This document shows, piece by piece, positions 11,996-22,787 of a stretch of DNA of 64,000 nucleotides; within the stretch, counting starts at the first letter, position 1, and every line of letters starts with the position of its first letter. A model generated the notes under the pieces. The model did no database searches, was not told the origin of the DNA, and was given only the letters and a program-made list of their open reading frames with translations. The stretch comes from Aphrocallistes beatrix (Eukaryota; Porifera; Hexactinellida; Sceptrulophora; Aphrocallistidae). The DNA lies in the NCBI GenBank assembly GCA_963281255.1, contig OY725493.1, positions 186,001 through 250,000 on the forward strand. Direction: 5' to 3'. A program made the translations under genes and the position numbers.

Positions 11996-12137
11996 TGTTT
12001 TTACAAAAGGTGTCCCCCCCCCCCCCCCTACAAAATCTGTCCGGGGGGGACAGTTTTTGTAAAATACCATGGATATTATACAAAATCTGTCCCCTGGACA
12101 GAATTTGGAGGGGGGGGACACTTTTTGTAAAAACAAA
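11996..12137. mobile_element. Small foldback MITE with poly-C/poly-G arms
   Basis: The left arm TTGTTTTTACAAAAGGTGTC plus a C run is mirrored by a G run plus GACACTTTTTGTAAAAACAA at the right. The interior repeats 'acaaaatctgtcc' in both orientations. Nearly the whole 140 bp can fold on itself. The target duplication is unclear. Confidence 0.7.
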
Positions 12138-12239
12138 CGTATGGCTGAATGTCTTGCATGCGATTTAAATAAACAAATATACATTTGTCACTTTCAATAA
12201 TATATAATGACTAATTCTTTTTCATTATTTATATCCTGC

Positions 12240-12415
12240 TGCACATAGGGGGAATCGGAATACGAACTAAAATTGGAAGGAGAGCGAAAGTGAGCATTTT
12301 GGAGAGTGATATCATATGCGCCAAGTGTGGGTACCTGAGGGGGAGGGGGGGATGTCGGGCAATGGAGCAGTGTAGGAAGCTGTGGTATGGCAGGACTTCA
12401 CACAAACTTAAAAAT
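12240..12415. repeat. Dispersed repeat, related to 32290-32420
   Basis: The segment around 12378-12412 (aagctgtggtatggcagg and neighbours) recurs in inverted orientation at about 32297-32337. This marks an interspersed repeat family, class unknown. Confidence 0.6.
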
Positions 12416-12418
12416 AGG

Positions 12419-12582
12419 CTAAGTTGACTAATTCATGAATTATCAATGAATTACTCAAAATTTGAAATTAAAATAATGAAAAAAAATTTTTATATTTCGC
12501 TTAGTGACTGAGCAATAATAGAGGTATATAACATGAGCAACCTTTTAACCACTTTTGGGCATAGAATCATTAGTCAACTTAG
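12419..12582. mobile_element. MITE of the CTAAGTTGACT family, copy 1
   Basis: Inverted ends CTAAGTTGACTAATTCATG / ...ATTAGTCAACTTAG match the better-preserved copy at 34810-35040, in opposite orientation. This copy is shorter and has no obvious target duplication. Confidence 0.75.
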
Positions 12583-13175
12583 GCGTTGATCAAAATATAG
12601 TATCGTCAACCTCTGCAAGGAAAAAGCGGGACATAAGTAGTATTTTAGGACATTGAGTTGTTTAGCAAGACATAGTACTCGTATATTTGTATTAGTTCTA
12701 TACACTGAAAAGTGGACAATTCCACTTTTTGTAACGTTTTCGCAGGACATTATTGCCAACAAATGTCTGAAAATCCCGCCAAAAATGTGGCAACTGGTAA
12801 GGATGGCATAGATTCGATATTGAAGCATAGCCAAGTTTTATGGGCAGTGGGTGTCCTAAGAGGGATTTGTCAGAAAGTGAATGTCCACTTATAGAGGAAT
12901 ATACTGAACAATTAGATAGATTAGGAGGCAGTGGGTGTCCAGACACCCAGAACGCCCCCGGTGGCGCTGGCCCTGTGAAGATATACTGGGTCAGAGCTAG
13001 GCGACATTTAGAACATTTGGAGGGTTCTCCCCCTCCCAAGGATCCGGCTATGAGATACACAATATTCGTAGTATTGTAATGAGAAAGACAGTAATTAATA
13101 ATTAAAGATCACTGCGAGAATACAAAATTATAAATGACAAGTCCCTCTAAGCAACACAAAATACTTTATCTAATA

Positions 13176-13354
13176 CAGTGGTCTTCAAACTTTTTTCCCA
13201 GCGTACCCCCTGGCTATTTTTTGAACTTTACGCGTACCCCCGAGTAAGGAGAAATTATGGTTGATTGAGATATAACATACTTAACAGACTCGTCTCAAAG
13301 AGAGCTCGCGTACCCCCATGAGAAGCCTCGCGTACCCCAGTTTGAAGACCACTG
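13176..13354. mobile_element. hAT-type MITE, perfect 8-bp target duplication
   Basis: Ends are CAGTGGTCTTCAAACT and its complement AGTTTGAAGACCACTG. They are flanked by identical atctaata on both sides. The interior repeats 'gcgtaccccc'. No coding capacity. Confidence 0.92.
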
Positions 13355-13484
13355 ATCTAATATATATAACTCAACAATAATGCATTACAAAGAATTGCAG
13401 AAGCTACTTTGGTAATCTCAAGTTCCTAACTACGTATTACATTACAGTATAACTGATGCAATCACTCACTCATTGTTATACCAA

Positions 13485-14050
13485 CAAGCGCGCTTCGCTT
13501 GCTTGCGCTGCGCGGCTGGCGGACACTTCGTGTCCGCCGGAGGCTCCCTTCGGTCGCCTGGAGGTGACATTGGTTAATTAATTAAACGGGATATATCATC
13601 TCTAAATATGTCTATCTTAGTTTTAAAATCGATATCACTTGAAAAAACACAAAATTTGTCAATTTTTAAAATTTTGATGAGTAATGATGACGTCATAGCA
13701 AAGTGATGAGTCATCATTTTTTGATGATAGTTGCAACATATGTGAGACGTGTTAGTATACAGATTCTATAAAAATTTCAGCCTTCTATCTCCTATAATGG
13801 CTGAGTTATGCCCGAATAACTGTGTTGCTTAACTTTTAAAAATGTGACAATGACGTCATAATTCCATGATGAGTCGACATTTTGCTCTGAACTCAGAACT
13901 TACTGGAGCCATAGCCAAAAGACTCCCACATGCCAAAAATTGGCTCTTTACGCCCGGCAGTTATTCAATCAATTCGTTACAGATATATAGATATAAATAA
14001 ATAAATAAATAAATAAATATACATTAATCGAGTTTTAATAGTAAGGATAC
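13485..14050. mobile_element. Hairpin-bearing interspersed repeat, copy 1
   Basis: One end carries CAAGCGCGCTTCGCTTG and a perfect hairpin GGCGGACAC-ttc-GTGTCCGCC (13518-13538). The body is about 450 bp, with 'cttctatctcctataatggctg'-like sequence. The far end runs through CAATTCGTTACAGATATA, an (AATA)n/(TA)n tract, and taatcgagttttaatagtaa. Other copies are at 36333-36965 and 49775-50957, and fragments at 52060-52095 and 58330-58403. No protein is encoded. The far end reaches the 3' flank of the urate oxidase gene. Confidence 0.8.
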
Positions 14051-14096
14051 ATTGGAAATTGAACTGTACAGTTGTCTTAACATTATACTTAGCGAA

Positions 14097-14985
14097 TTAT
14101 AGCTTGGACATAATCTGTCGTCTCAGTTTACAGGTGATGCGTCCGTATGGTATATGGGCGGGGTGGAAAGTAGTGTCATTCTTTTTGACACCAACCTTTT
14201 CTAGGTCATAGAGGAAATAGTGTAAATTATGCATTGTCATTTCAATCAAATCCAGCTGCTTCTGTTCCGCTAGAATTCTCTCCTCAGCCAAGTAGGCCGT
14301 ATGCTGGACTGAGGAGCTGTAGACCCCCGTGTCAGGGGGACCCGCGAAACTCTCCATCACAGCCGTGAACACCTGTTCCCACACGGAGTTGAAGTCGACC
14401 GAGTCTACCGAGAGGAACTCGTAATCGAGATGGACAGAAGTCGCGAATATTCTGTCTTCCACGTCTGGCAGATAGGTGAACTTGTCTCGGACAAACCCTT
14501 TGAATCCAGACTGAGTCGTTTTGAGAAGTTTTAAGTTTTTGAAACCAGATTTAACCTTTGAGGATTGATATCTAATTTTAGATACATTGGTGAACCTAGT
14601 GATGTTAGGATTCGAAAGGAATGCGTGTGAATGCTGACCACCGTATGTGTTAACTCTTCTCCAGCTGTTAGCCTGTATGTCAGCAGAACAGCTGATCAGG
14701 TGAGAATAGGTGTTGAGGAAGTGAGTGCAAATGAGAATACCGAAACTTTCTGGAGATTCCAGACGCTAGAAAGTAGACCGTATTCTTAATCGCGTCAGTG
14801 GTTATTATGTGTGAATTGTCGCCGTACAGATAGTCGAATTCCGGAGAGAGAGTCAGAGTCGCAGTTAGAGAAAAGTCTGTGATGCTGTGTTGGTACTTGC
14901 TTTGTCTGTGGACTTGGAGTAGGCTCACTTCTGCCTTAGCATAGGAAGTATGGTGGGATAAGGTTGAGCTCTTTTTGATGGACAT
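14097..14985 (-). CDS. UOX: Urate oxidase (uricase), intronless, one apparent frameshift
   Basis: Uricase oxidises urate to 5-hydroxyisourate in peroxisomes. The first frame (14985 down to about 14757) gives SYAKAEVSLLQVHR (Lys of the catalytic pair) and DNSHIITTDAIKNTVYFLAS (Thr-Asp). The second frame (from about 14753 to 14097) continues the family sequence with PESFGILICTHFL, LLKTTQSGFKGFVRDKFTYL, DRIFAT (urate-binding Arg), SVQHTAY (Gln) and NLHYFLYDL (His), and ends in SKL, a peroxisomal targeting signal. Together they cover the full roughly 297-residue family length, with all key residues kept. The frame changes between 14757 and 14753 with no splice signals. So this is either a very young pseudogene, an allele, or an assembly error. 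The gene has no introns. Confidence 0.9.
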
Positions 14986-15212
14986 CTCTCTAAATGGATT
15001 GGCTCAGGTTCACTAAAGCTCCCAACCACGGAATTAATTAGTTTTCAACCGTGGAAGTTTAGAATAATTAGTTCTAGACTTCTTCGGTTGAAAATTGGAA
15101 GCGTCCTATCATGAGTTTGTTCAAACAGTATGAGAAGCAATGGAGAGGATTTACCTTCTCAATTGCTTCTCAAACTGTCGAATTCATGGAAAAGTTCATT
15201 TACTACATTGGA
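14986..15212. other. 5' flank of urate oxidase with short foldback
   Basis: An inverted repeat, aattaattagttttcaaccg... / ...cggttgaaaattggaag (about 15030-15095), can form a hairpin. A second pair, gagaagcaatggagagg / ccttctcaattgcttctca, lies at 15130-15170. No gene is seen. Confidence 0.45.
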
Positions 15213-15392
15213 GGTAAGTACAGACAGGGTCGCTTAATATGAACATTCGTTTATTATGAACTAACCTCCTGGTCCCAATTTCATTTTTTAGATAGGATTT
15301 GTATTGAATCAAGTTCGCTTAATATGAAGTATCTCTATTATGAACAGATTTTCAGGTCCCCTGGTGATTCACAATAAGCGACATTGACTGTA
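15213..15392. mobile_element. Pogo/Tigger-like MITE, copy 1
   Basis: Left end acagacagggtcgcttaata..., right end aagcgacattgactgta. The same element occurs at 19353-19520 and, partly, at 61905-62035. The pattern fits small TA-inserting pogo relatives. Confidence 0.7.
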
Positions 15393-16540
15393 TAATTTAC
15401 ATAAAGTCTAAACTCCTTGATTAAGATTTCACAAAATATTTTCACTGACAGGAGATTTTCACCTGCCACGAGCCACTGGCATTTGTCTAGTTACAAAGTA
15501 CCTGGCGGGTTTTTAAAGATATCTTCAAGCGAGGTGGATGAATGTATATATGACAATAGCCTATCTCTCCATTAGCTATGCAGAATACTCTGTTCAGTAT
15601 TAACACTCTCAAACCCTGTAACTTGATGTTACAGTGTATTGCGTGTATTGTGTAACTTAACTACCCACTCAGACCAGAAGAGTTGAGATAGTGGAACTGA
15701 TAAGATGGATTATCAGGAGGGACAAAGAGGCGAGATCAGTGGTTCACGTCCCCATTCACTCATCCCTTCCAACCCCAACATGAACTGAGGAACGAAAGTC
15801 TCAAATGGAATGTGGCGAGTTCCAGGATTGACAGACACCACTGGACTCCTACCATTGGAAGGGAACAAGTAAGGAGGGAATTCCAGCTCAGGTAGAGAGA
15901 AACTTCGGTGCATCCATCACAGAATATGCTGATGAGTACTGCCATATAAACTGTTACTGTACCAGATCCTGCTTTGCATTCAACTTGACACAGCACAGTA
16001 CTGAAATTCCCAATGTATGGCTAAATGTATGAATTTGTATTGAATTTTGAGGTATTAAAATAGAATTGGTGTCAAAGAGGTTTTAGACCTCTTGGTGTCT
16101 CAAGTGGTTCCATTTCAAGTGTCCCATAACTCCAATACTCTGAAACGGAGCATCTCCACTTCCGATGACCTGTAACCATCAAACCCCCCCCCCCCTGTTA
16201 AAGCTCCTAGCTAGGAGAGGCCTTGTGCTCGCTCCTGGAAATTCTATTGGACCAAATTACACTAAATTTTGGCCATATATTCCTTATTTGGTGGAGATTT
16301 GAACTCGGGTCGAAATTCTGAAAAAAATTCACACCTTCCCTCATAAAGTTATTTTTCATATGAGTTGATTGTCCTATATCGTACATGCCCACTTGAGCCG
16401 TGATAAAAGCGAGACGCAGCGTTGAATCTCTCGGGACATGGCAGGAAAGAGAGGGAAAAATAGGGAAACTTCATATAAAATCAGAAAATTATCCCATACG
16501 TGAGTGAAAAAGGCGGGATGGTTGGCATATATGCTATATT
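15393..16540. other. Intergenic, no secure gene
   Basis: A minus-strand frame at 15713-15913 is open but resembles nothing I know. The part at 16215-16350 is related to 47235-47340 (interspersed repeat). Poly-C runs occur near 16185. Confidence 0.4.
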
Positions 16541-16593
16541 CAGGGCCGTAGCCACCGGTCTGGTTTCAACCGGACCACTTCACACCTAATGAC
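16541..16593. repeat. Tiny inverted-repeat element
   Basis: Imperfect ends CAGGGCCGTAG and CTACGGCCTTG enclose a smaller hairpin (accggtctggtttcaaccgg). It may be a remnant of a hAT-like MITE. No clear target duplication. Confidence 0.45.
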
Positions 16594-16665
16594 TACGGCC
16601 TTGATATCTGTATAGTTCCCATTAGCCACTCTGCTTGACTGTTCGTGCTCAATAGTTAGCTGTGA

Positions 16666-17966
16666 ATGTCTGTGGCAGGATATGACCCGAGTGGACTTCC
16701 CAGGCTCCATGTGGCTCTGATAGGAGAACTCGGGGTGGGAAAAACCTCTTTGATTGAGAGAATAAAATCGAACACTTTCACACCTCGCAACAGCTACGCC
16801 CCTACCATCGGAGAGTACGTGGATGTGGTGCGCCGGATTCCTATGAAGGACGCTTCTCAGAGAATGGCCGTGCGGCTGCACGACACAAGTGGACTGGAGA
16901 GGGAAGGGGCCTGTCTCACCTCTAACTTCTACAGGTGAGGACTCATCTGACCTCTTAGGAGAGTTATGTAATGTAACCAATCAGGCTATTTACAGCCTCA
17001 GCGATACGCTCCTAGTCTCGAACCCATAAAATTTAACACCTAAATAAATTTGGTATAGTGGAATTAATATTTCTTTGGTGGGAATAGTTCGACTTTCCAA
17101 AAAAGGAAATACAGTAGGACGTCAGTTATCCGAACGAGTTGGGACCGAGGGGGTTCGGATAACTGAAGTTCTACTGTAATTCACATTAAAAAAATCATTA
17201 ATCCTAATGATAAAAAGTCAAACTATTTCCTAAATTTACAATTCGAACCATTTCCGCATTACCATAAATAACATTTTAATATTAGGTCAAATTCTAAATT
17301 TTAACGCTCCTAAAGAGTTTCGGGGTTAAACCATACGGCTAAAGGAGCGTCTCACGGTCCTAGACAATCCCTAACTAAACTCTAGGAGTAGAAACTCTTA
17401 AACGAACATCAGGACATACCTAATTTACGGAACGGAATTTTAATTTAAATATATTATATGTTTATTACCGGGTAAATTTAAAAAAATTGGAAAAGACTAA
17501 AATATTCCAGACTTTGCCGGGTCTGTATCATTATTATTAGATCTGCATTTATAAATAGTAACATTCTATATTTAGGAACAAGGACGGGTTCATCCTGACG
17601 TGGGACATCACGAGGGAGGAGACTTATCGGCGCCTAGCTACTTGGGAGGAAAACGCCAAGAATCATTACCCAGAGCACTGCATGCCACCTTTCATAGTGA
17701 TAGCCAACAAAGCGGAGAACCACTTCGACTCAGACTCCAACGCCTATCAGACTTGCTTGGAACACTACGCGAAGAAGAGAACTTCTTGCTTCAAGACCAG
17801 CGCTCAGGAGGGAATCAATGTTGATCAGGCATTCCATGAGCTCTTGTCGTTGATGGGGAAGGCGTATGTGGAGAATAAAGACGTGAAGACTCAAACGGTT
17901 AACGTTGAGATGATGGCCAGCAGTTCTGGGCATCATGCTAAGGAGACTGCTTGCTGCACCAGCTGA
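16666..17966 (+). CDS. Ras-like small GTPase 1 (C-terminal CCTS)
   Basis: Exon 1 is 16666-16934 and exon 2 is 17576-17966, joined in phase 2 inside an Arg codon (AG|G), giving 219 residues. Motifs: P-loop GELGVGKTS, switch I APTIG, G3 DTSGLE, G4 NKAE (Asp replaced by Glu), G5 KTSA. The Ras Gln61 position is Leu and the Gly12 position is Leu. The C-terminus, ACCTS, has the form of a CAAX box, so membrane attachment by prenylation is likely; most sister genes end in -SCC instead. First and most diverged of ten head-to-tail paralogues, with gene 10 its nearest match at G4. A poly(A) signal AATAAA lies at 18026. The intron contains a 65-bp pogo-like MITE. Confidence 0.88.
17112..17176. mobile_element. 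65-bp pogo-like MITE in GTPase 1 intron
   Basis: CAGTAGGACGTCAGTTATCC and its near complement, GGATAACTGAAGTTCTACTG, form almost the whole element. It is flanked by TA on both sides. Confidence 0.85.
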
Positions 17967-18402
17967 GTTTATGTCTGATTTATCTGATCATTTTGTATAT
18001 TTTTGGATATATTTGTTTTAAATTTAATAAATTGAGTTGCAATCAGATTTTAAAATCTCTTCCTTAAGTGAGACATATGAACAATTTTCACACCTCTGTG
18101 TGTTTTTACATATACAGTCAACTCCGCTTAATAGGGTCACGGTTACATCCGTCAGAGGACATTTTGACCCGATTAAGCGGAGAACCCTATTAAGCGAAAA
18201 TATTTAGTATTGGCTTCTATGTGTGAGAGCTATTCCGGTCCTGCCAAAAGTGGAAAATTTCTCATATAGATCTTCGAACTCCCTTTTAGACTAATCATTA
18301 TTTGCCTGTGTGCCAAATTTCATATTTCTAGCACCTCCCAGTTAGAGTTTCAATCCATAGAATAAATTCTAATCTGTTTGAATTGTTCTTAGATTAGTTC
18401 TG

Positions 18403-19186
18403 ATGGCAACTTCATCCTGTAGAGATAATCAGAGGTTCGAAGTAGTTCTTATAGGCGAATATAGAGTGGGCAAAACCTCTTTGATTCGGAGAATCAACGG
18501 GGACGAATTTTTAGCCGAGCCAACTCTTCCTGATTTTGTAAATGTAGAGTATCCATTCCGAGTGAGCGACACATTAACCCAGAACCTAGTGGTGAGGTTC
18601 CCTGACACTGGGGGAATGGAGAATGGAGGGAATCTTCCAACTAACTTTTTCAGGTAGCTCTGACAAACTAATCTTTCAGTTCTACTTTGTGACGTCACAT
18701 CATACCTATCTAAGCGCTTCGCTTGTTCTAATCCAATGGTTACTCTTCACATTGAATAAAGTTTTATAATTAGTAACATTTCCTTCTATTATTAGGAACA
18801 AGGACGGAGTTATCTTAACATGGGACATATCAAACGCAGATACTTACAGAAGTCTAGACAAGTGGGAAAAAGAGCTAGCTCATCAGATTAATACAACGTA
18901 TAAGCCTGCGGTCATTGTCGTTGCTAACAAATCCGACAAGCGCCACAATCCTGAAGTTTATACAAGATGCGTTGAGAAGTATTCTAAGAGAGGAATAGAG
19001 TGTTTCAAGACGAGTGCGGAAAGTGGAGAAAATGTGAAAGAGGCGTTTGACAAGCTAGTCTCTCTGATGGTAGAAACTAGACAGCTGAGACAAGGGGCGC
19101 CAGTTGGGAGAGCAGCTGGATTGGTGGATCTAGGAGCGAGCCAGGTTGACCATCCTGCTGATGGCTCTAAGGGATCATGCTGTTGA
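18403..19186 (+). CDS. Ras-like small GTPase 2 (-SCC)
   Basis: Exon 1 is 18403-18653 and exon 2 is 18796-19186 (phase 2), giving 213 residues. P-loop GEYRVGKTS has Tyr and Arg at the Ras 12 and 13 positions; G3 DTGGME has Met at position 61; G4 NKSD and G5 KTSA are intact. It ends GSCC, a Rab-like double-cysteine prenylation signal. Compared with genes 3-8 the C-terminal variable region is longer (RQGAPVGRAAGLVDLGAS). The 142-bp intron contains a short GC-rich remnant, 'aagcgcttcgcttg', found in most introns of this array. A pogo-like terminal sequence (cagtcaactccgcttaat) lies upstream at 18115. Confidence 0.9.
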
Positions 19187-19352
19187 ATCCTAGTTGTTCT
19201 ATTTTTATATTTTTGTTTTCTTTCGAACTTATTAAGATCATCGCTGTAATTATACGTATTTTGATTTCAATATAGTTTACTAATGAATTGAATACATTCC
19301 AAATGTCCCGTTTTTACATGAAATTCTCATTATTATTATGATCCCAAGTACA

Positions 19353-19520
19353 GTCAGGGTCGCTTTTATGAACATTCGTTTATTATGAACTAACCTCCTG
19401 GTCCCAATTTCATTTTTAGATAGGATTTGTATTGAATCAATTCGCATAATATGAAGTATCTCTATTGTGAAAAGATTTTTTGGTCCCCTGGTGGTTCACA
19501 ATAAGCGACTCTGACTGTAG
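19353..19520. mobile_element. Pogo-like MITE, copy 2 (same family as 15213-15392)
   Basis: Ends cagtcagggtcgctt... and aagcgactctgactg, with TA flanks. It lies between GTPase genes 2 and 3. Confidence 0.8.
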
Positions 19521-19666
19521 CCATTGCTATTAAGAATGCATGTATTGATATATCTGTTCTTCACAGCTCTCCAATGTACTATTTGAGCAGACATTTGAGG
19601 CAATATGTGCTGAAAACCAATGCTATAGATATTAATTAGTCTGAATTGTATCTTGTATTAGTACTG

Positions 19667-20954
19667 ATGGCAACTTCATTCATTAAAGATAATCAGAGGT
19701 TCGATGTACTTCTTATTGGCGAATATAAAGTGGGGAAAACCTCTTTGATTCGGAGAATCAACGGGGACGAATTTTCATCCGACGCAACTGTTGCTGATTT
19801 TATAAATGTGGAGTATCGATTCAAAGTGAGCGACACTTTAACCCAGAACCTGGTGGTGAGGTTCCACGATACTGGAGGGATGGAGAATTGGGGGAATAAC
19901 CTCCCGTCCAACCTTTTCAGGTAGCTCTGTTGCGTAGATCCGTGAGATTCTTATACTATATAACCATGGATGGTTTTCAAGCGTAGAATTCTGAGATTAT
20001 CCGTAGAATCGTGAGATTTTGTTTCGCTTACTCAAATCACCTTTGGTTCAATTGGTCTCATCATAACTTGATAACTACCACCACCAAATTGTGGTACCTG
20101 ACACAATTTGATGGCACACGACAAAATTTACTATGGTAAACCTCATATGGACCATAAATGCAAAATAAAATTCATCCATGGTCTATATGGGATTTTACCA
20201 AGTAAATTATGTTTGTGCCACTAAATTGTGTCGAGTGCCATCAAATTGTGTCGCGTGACGCTATTTAGTGGCGATAGTTATCAAGTTATGATGAAACCGG
20301 TTGAACCACAAGGTCGTTTGAGTGAGCGAAACAAAATCTCACGATTCTACGCGGATAATCTCATAATTCTACGCTAGAAGACCATCCATGGTTATGTAGT
20401 ATAAGAATCTCACGAATCTACGCAACAGCTCTAACTAATTAATCTTCAATTCTAATTTGTTAGAAATGTAGTGACGTCATATCTATCTAAGCGCGCTTCG
20501 CTTGATCTTATCCAATGGTTGCTATTCATTGAATGAAACTCTATAATTAGAAACATTTCCTTTTATTAGGAACAAGGACGGGATTATCTTAACGTGGGAC
20601 ATCTCAGACACAAATACATGCAGACGTCTGGACCAATGGGAAGAGATGATTTCTTACAATTATCCCACGGATAACAACATGCCTGCAGTCATTGTCGTTG
20701 GTAACAAATCGGACAAGCATTACAATCCTGAAGCTTATACGAGATGCGTTGAGAAGTATTCTAGGAGGGGAATATATAGATTCAAGACGAGTGCGAAAAG
20801 TGGAGAAAATGTGAAAGAGGCGTTTGACAAGCTAGTCTCTCTGATGGTAGAAACTAGACAGCTTAAGGACAGAGTTCTAGAGAATACGATGAGTGTAGGG
20901 GTAGATTTAGTGGCTGACTATCCCACTGAAAAGTCTACGAGATCATGTTGTTAA
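19667..20954 (+). CDS. Ras-like small GTPase 3 (-SCC)
   Basis: Exon 1 is 19667-19920 and exon 2 is 20570-20954 (phase 2), giving 212 residues. The ATG at 19667 aligns with the MATSxI start of its sisters. P-loop GEYKVGKTS, G3 DTGGME, G4 NKSD, G5 KTSA, end RSCC. The exon-2 tail (VLENTMSVGVDLVADY) is the same as in gene 5. The 649-bp intron is mostly a 498-bp palindromic transposon inserted 8 nt after the splice donor; the GT is preserved. Confidence 0.9.
19929..20426. mobile_element. Palindromic element with 6-bp target duplication (GTTGCGTAG family), copy 1
   Basis: The two halves are inverted copies over nearly their full length, from GTTGCGTAGAT to ATCTACGCAAC. AGCTCT stands on both sides (19923-19928 and 20427-20432). 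The centre contains repeated 'caaattgtgtcgcgtgcca'-type units. No open reading frame. Related copies: 28374-28850, 48050-48310 (half), 51220-51844 and 59690-60195. Confidence 0.88.
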
Positions 20955-21457
20955 AACCTCCTGACTGTTAATATTGATTTATATTTTGCTTTCTTATAAA
21001 CTATTAGTAATTAGTAATTTTTCGTGAATTATATTAGTAAATATTGGTAAGTTTTCACCGACTGGGAGAGAGGAGTTGCAGTCCTGCCCAGTGGCGGATT
21101 TAGGAGTGGGCGAGGGTGGCAGGCGCCCATTCTTATATCTTACTAGTGTCTGATATAAATTATAGAAACTTTGATGAGTTTTCAGTTTCCCACCCAATCA
21201 GATTCAATGCCTCGCTGATGCACACCCTGCCAGTACCCGGACTGTTGACCTAGGTCGCTCGGACCTCTGTCCTTTGGTTCTGTGGTATTTCCGACAAGTC
21301 TCCAGGAACGGAATTGTTCCAATACATAGAAGCTAATACTAAATCGGTTAATTGAGAATTCTGGTTAATCTAGACAAATATCCAGGACCAAAGTGTCCCG
21401 ATTAAGCGGAGTCACCTGTATTCTAATTAGTTTGAATTGTATCTTATATTAGTACAA
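20955..21457. other. Spacer between GTPase genes 3 and 4
   Basis: This contains a possible hAT end (cagtggcggatttaggag at 21069) and, at 21290-21419, the 3' part of the same pogo-like MITE that lies upstream of genes 5 and 6 (ending cccgattaagcggagtcacc). Confidence 0.55.
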
Positions 21458-22787
21458 ATGGCAACTTCATCCATTCAGGATAATCAGAGGTTCGAAGTAG
21501 TTCTTATAGGCGACTATGGAGTGGAGAAAACCTCTTTGATTCAGAGAATCAACGGAAACAAAATTTTTGCCGAGCCAACTCTTCGTGATTTAGTAAATGT
21601 GAAGTATCGCACTTTAACCCAGAACCTAGTGGTAAGGTTCCATGACACTGGAGGGATGGAGAATGGAGGAAATATTCCGACCAACTTTTTCAGGTAGCTC
21701 AACGAATTACTTTCCAGTTCTAATTTTTAGTGTGCATCCTATACTATTAGTATAGTAGCATAGCTACTATACTAATAGTATAGGAAGCACAGTACTAAAA
21801 TGAGGATGTTCCGGCCGGCCGTCCGAAATTCGTGTCCTGACCCGAGTTTAAGAGATATCGTCTTGAAATTTTTACAGGAGGTGCAAAGTGATATGGAGAT
21901 GTGCACCTCGGTGTTCACATCTCGCCGAGTTCACACCTCGCCGAGATAGGTGACAAAATGTGCTGGCCAATCAAATTCGATTATTTTATAATGCAAATAC
22001 ATTGGAATAAAATAGTAGTGACTTATGCATACAATCAAAAGAACTAATTGTGATTGAAATTCATTGGTTTATGTAAACCAATCAATTATCAGCCTTTTAT
22101 AATGCCATTCACACGATTCTATTTCATATAAATGACTGAATACTGCTATTTTGAGTCTATAATTTGATTGTTAACAACAATTGAAGTGTGTTATATGCTA
22201 CGAGCAATCAATTCGATCATAAAATAACTTTTAACGACATGGACTGGAATTGATTATTTAAGTATAATAAAGGTGACTTATGAGATTTGGAAGCACACTT
22301 CCATCCCGTCTGTGGGGGTTTTTTTAAAATGTAATAGTGACGTCATGTCTATCTAACGCGCTTTGCTTTTACTAATTCATTGAATAAAATTATATAATTA
22401 GTAACATTTTCTATTCTTAGAAACAAGGACGGAGTTATCTTAACGTGGGACATCTCAGACAGAAATACATACAGACATCTAGGCCAATGGGAAGAGATGA
22501 TTTCTTACAATTATTATTCATCGCGTACGCCTGAGGTCATCGTCGTTGCGAACAAATCAGACAAGCCTCATAACCATGAAACGTATGAAATATGCGTTGA
22601 GAAATACAGGAAGAGAGGAATAGAGTGTTTCAAGACGAGTGCGGAAAGTGGAGAAAATGTGAAAGAGGCTTTTGACAAACTAGTCTCTCTGATGGTAGAA
22701 ACTAGACAGCATAAGGACGAAGCTCTAGAAAAGTTTATAAATTTACTGGCCGACTATGAAAAAGAAAATTCTAAATCATGTTGTTAA
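21458..22787 (+). CDS. Ras-like small GTPase 4, P-loop altered (-SCC)
   Basis: Exon 1 is 21458-21693 and exon 2 is 22421-22787 (phase 2, AG|A), giving 200 residues. The P-loop reads GDYGVEKTS: the invariant Gly before Lys (Ras Gly15) is Glu, which should cripple nucleotide binding. The region after switch I is shorter than in most sisters (VNVKYRTLTQNL); gene 5 shares the deletion. G4 NKSD and G5 KTSA are normal; it ends KSCC. It is either a nucleotide-free dominant-negative-type paralogue or an early pseudogene. The intron holds a perfect hairpin and an interspersed repeat. Confidence 0.85.
21729..21778. repeat. Near-perfect hairpin, 23-bp arms
   Basis: TCCTATACTATTAGTATAG with TAGC is mirrored exactly after a 3-nt loop. 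Each arm contains a smaller palindrome (CTATACTATTAGTATAG). It is followed by a GC-rich stretch (ccggccggccgtccg) and probably forms the end of a longer repeat in the intron of gene 4. Confidence 0.85.
22070..22275. repeat. Interspersed repeat, near-identical to 57950-58135
   Basis: The stretch beginning cttttataatgccattcaca and ending cgacatggactggaattgat recurs at 57950-58130 with few differences. Class unknown, no ORF. Confidence 0.8.

Noticed and set aside
13485-14050. Helitron assignment of the hairpin-bearing repeat
   Set aside because: The hairpin is suggestive, but I could not show a 5' TC or 3' CTRR end or an A/T insertion site, so I left it unclassified.
15713-15996. Overlapping minus-strand frames (RSFSLPELEFPPYLFPS)
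   Set aside because: No family resemblance, no convincing splice partners, region surrounded by repeats.
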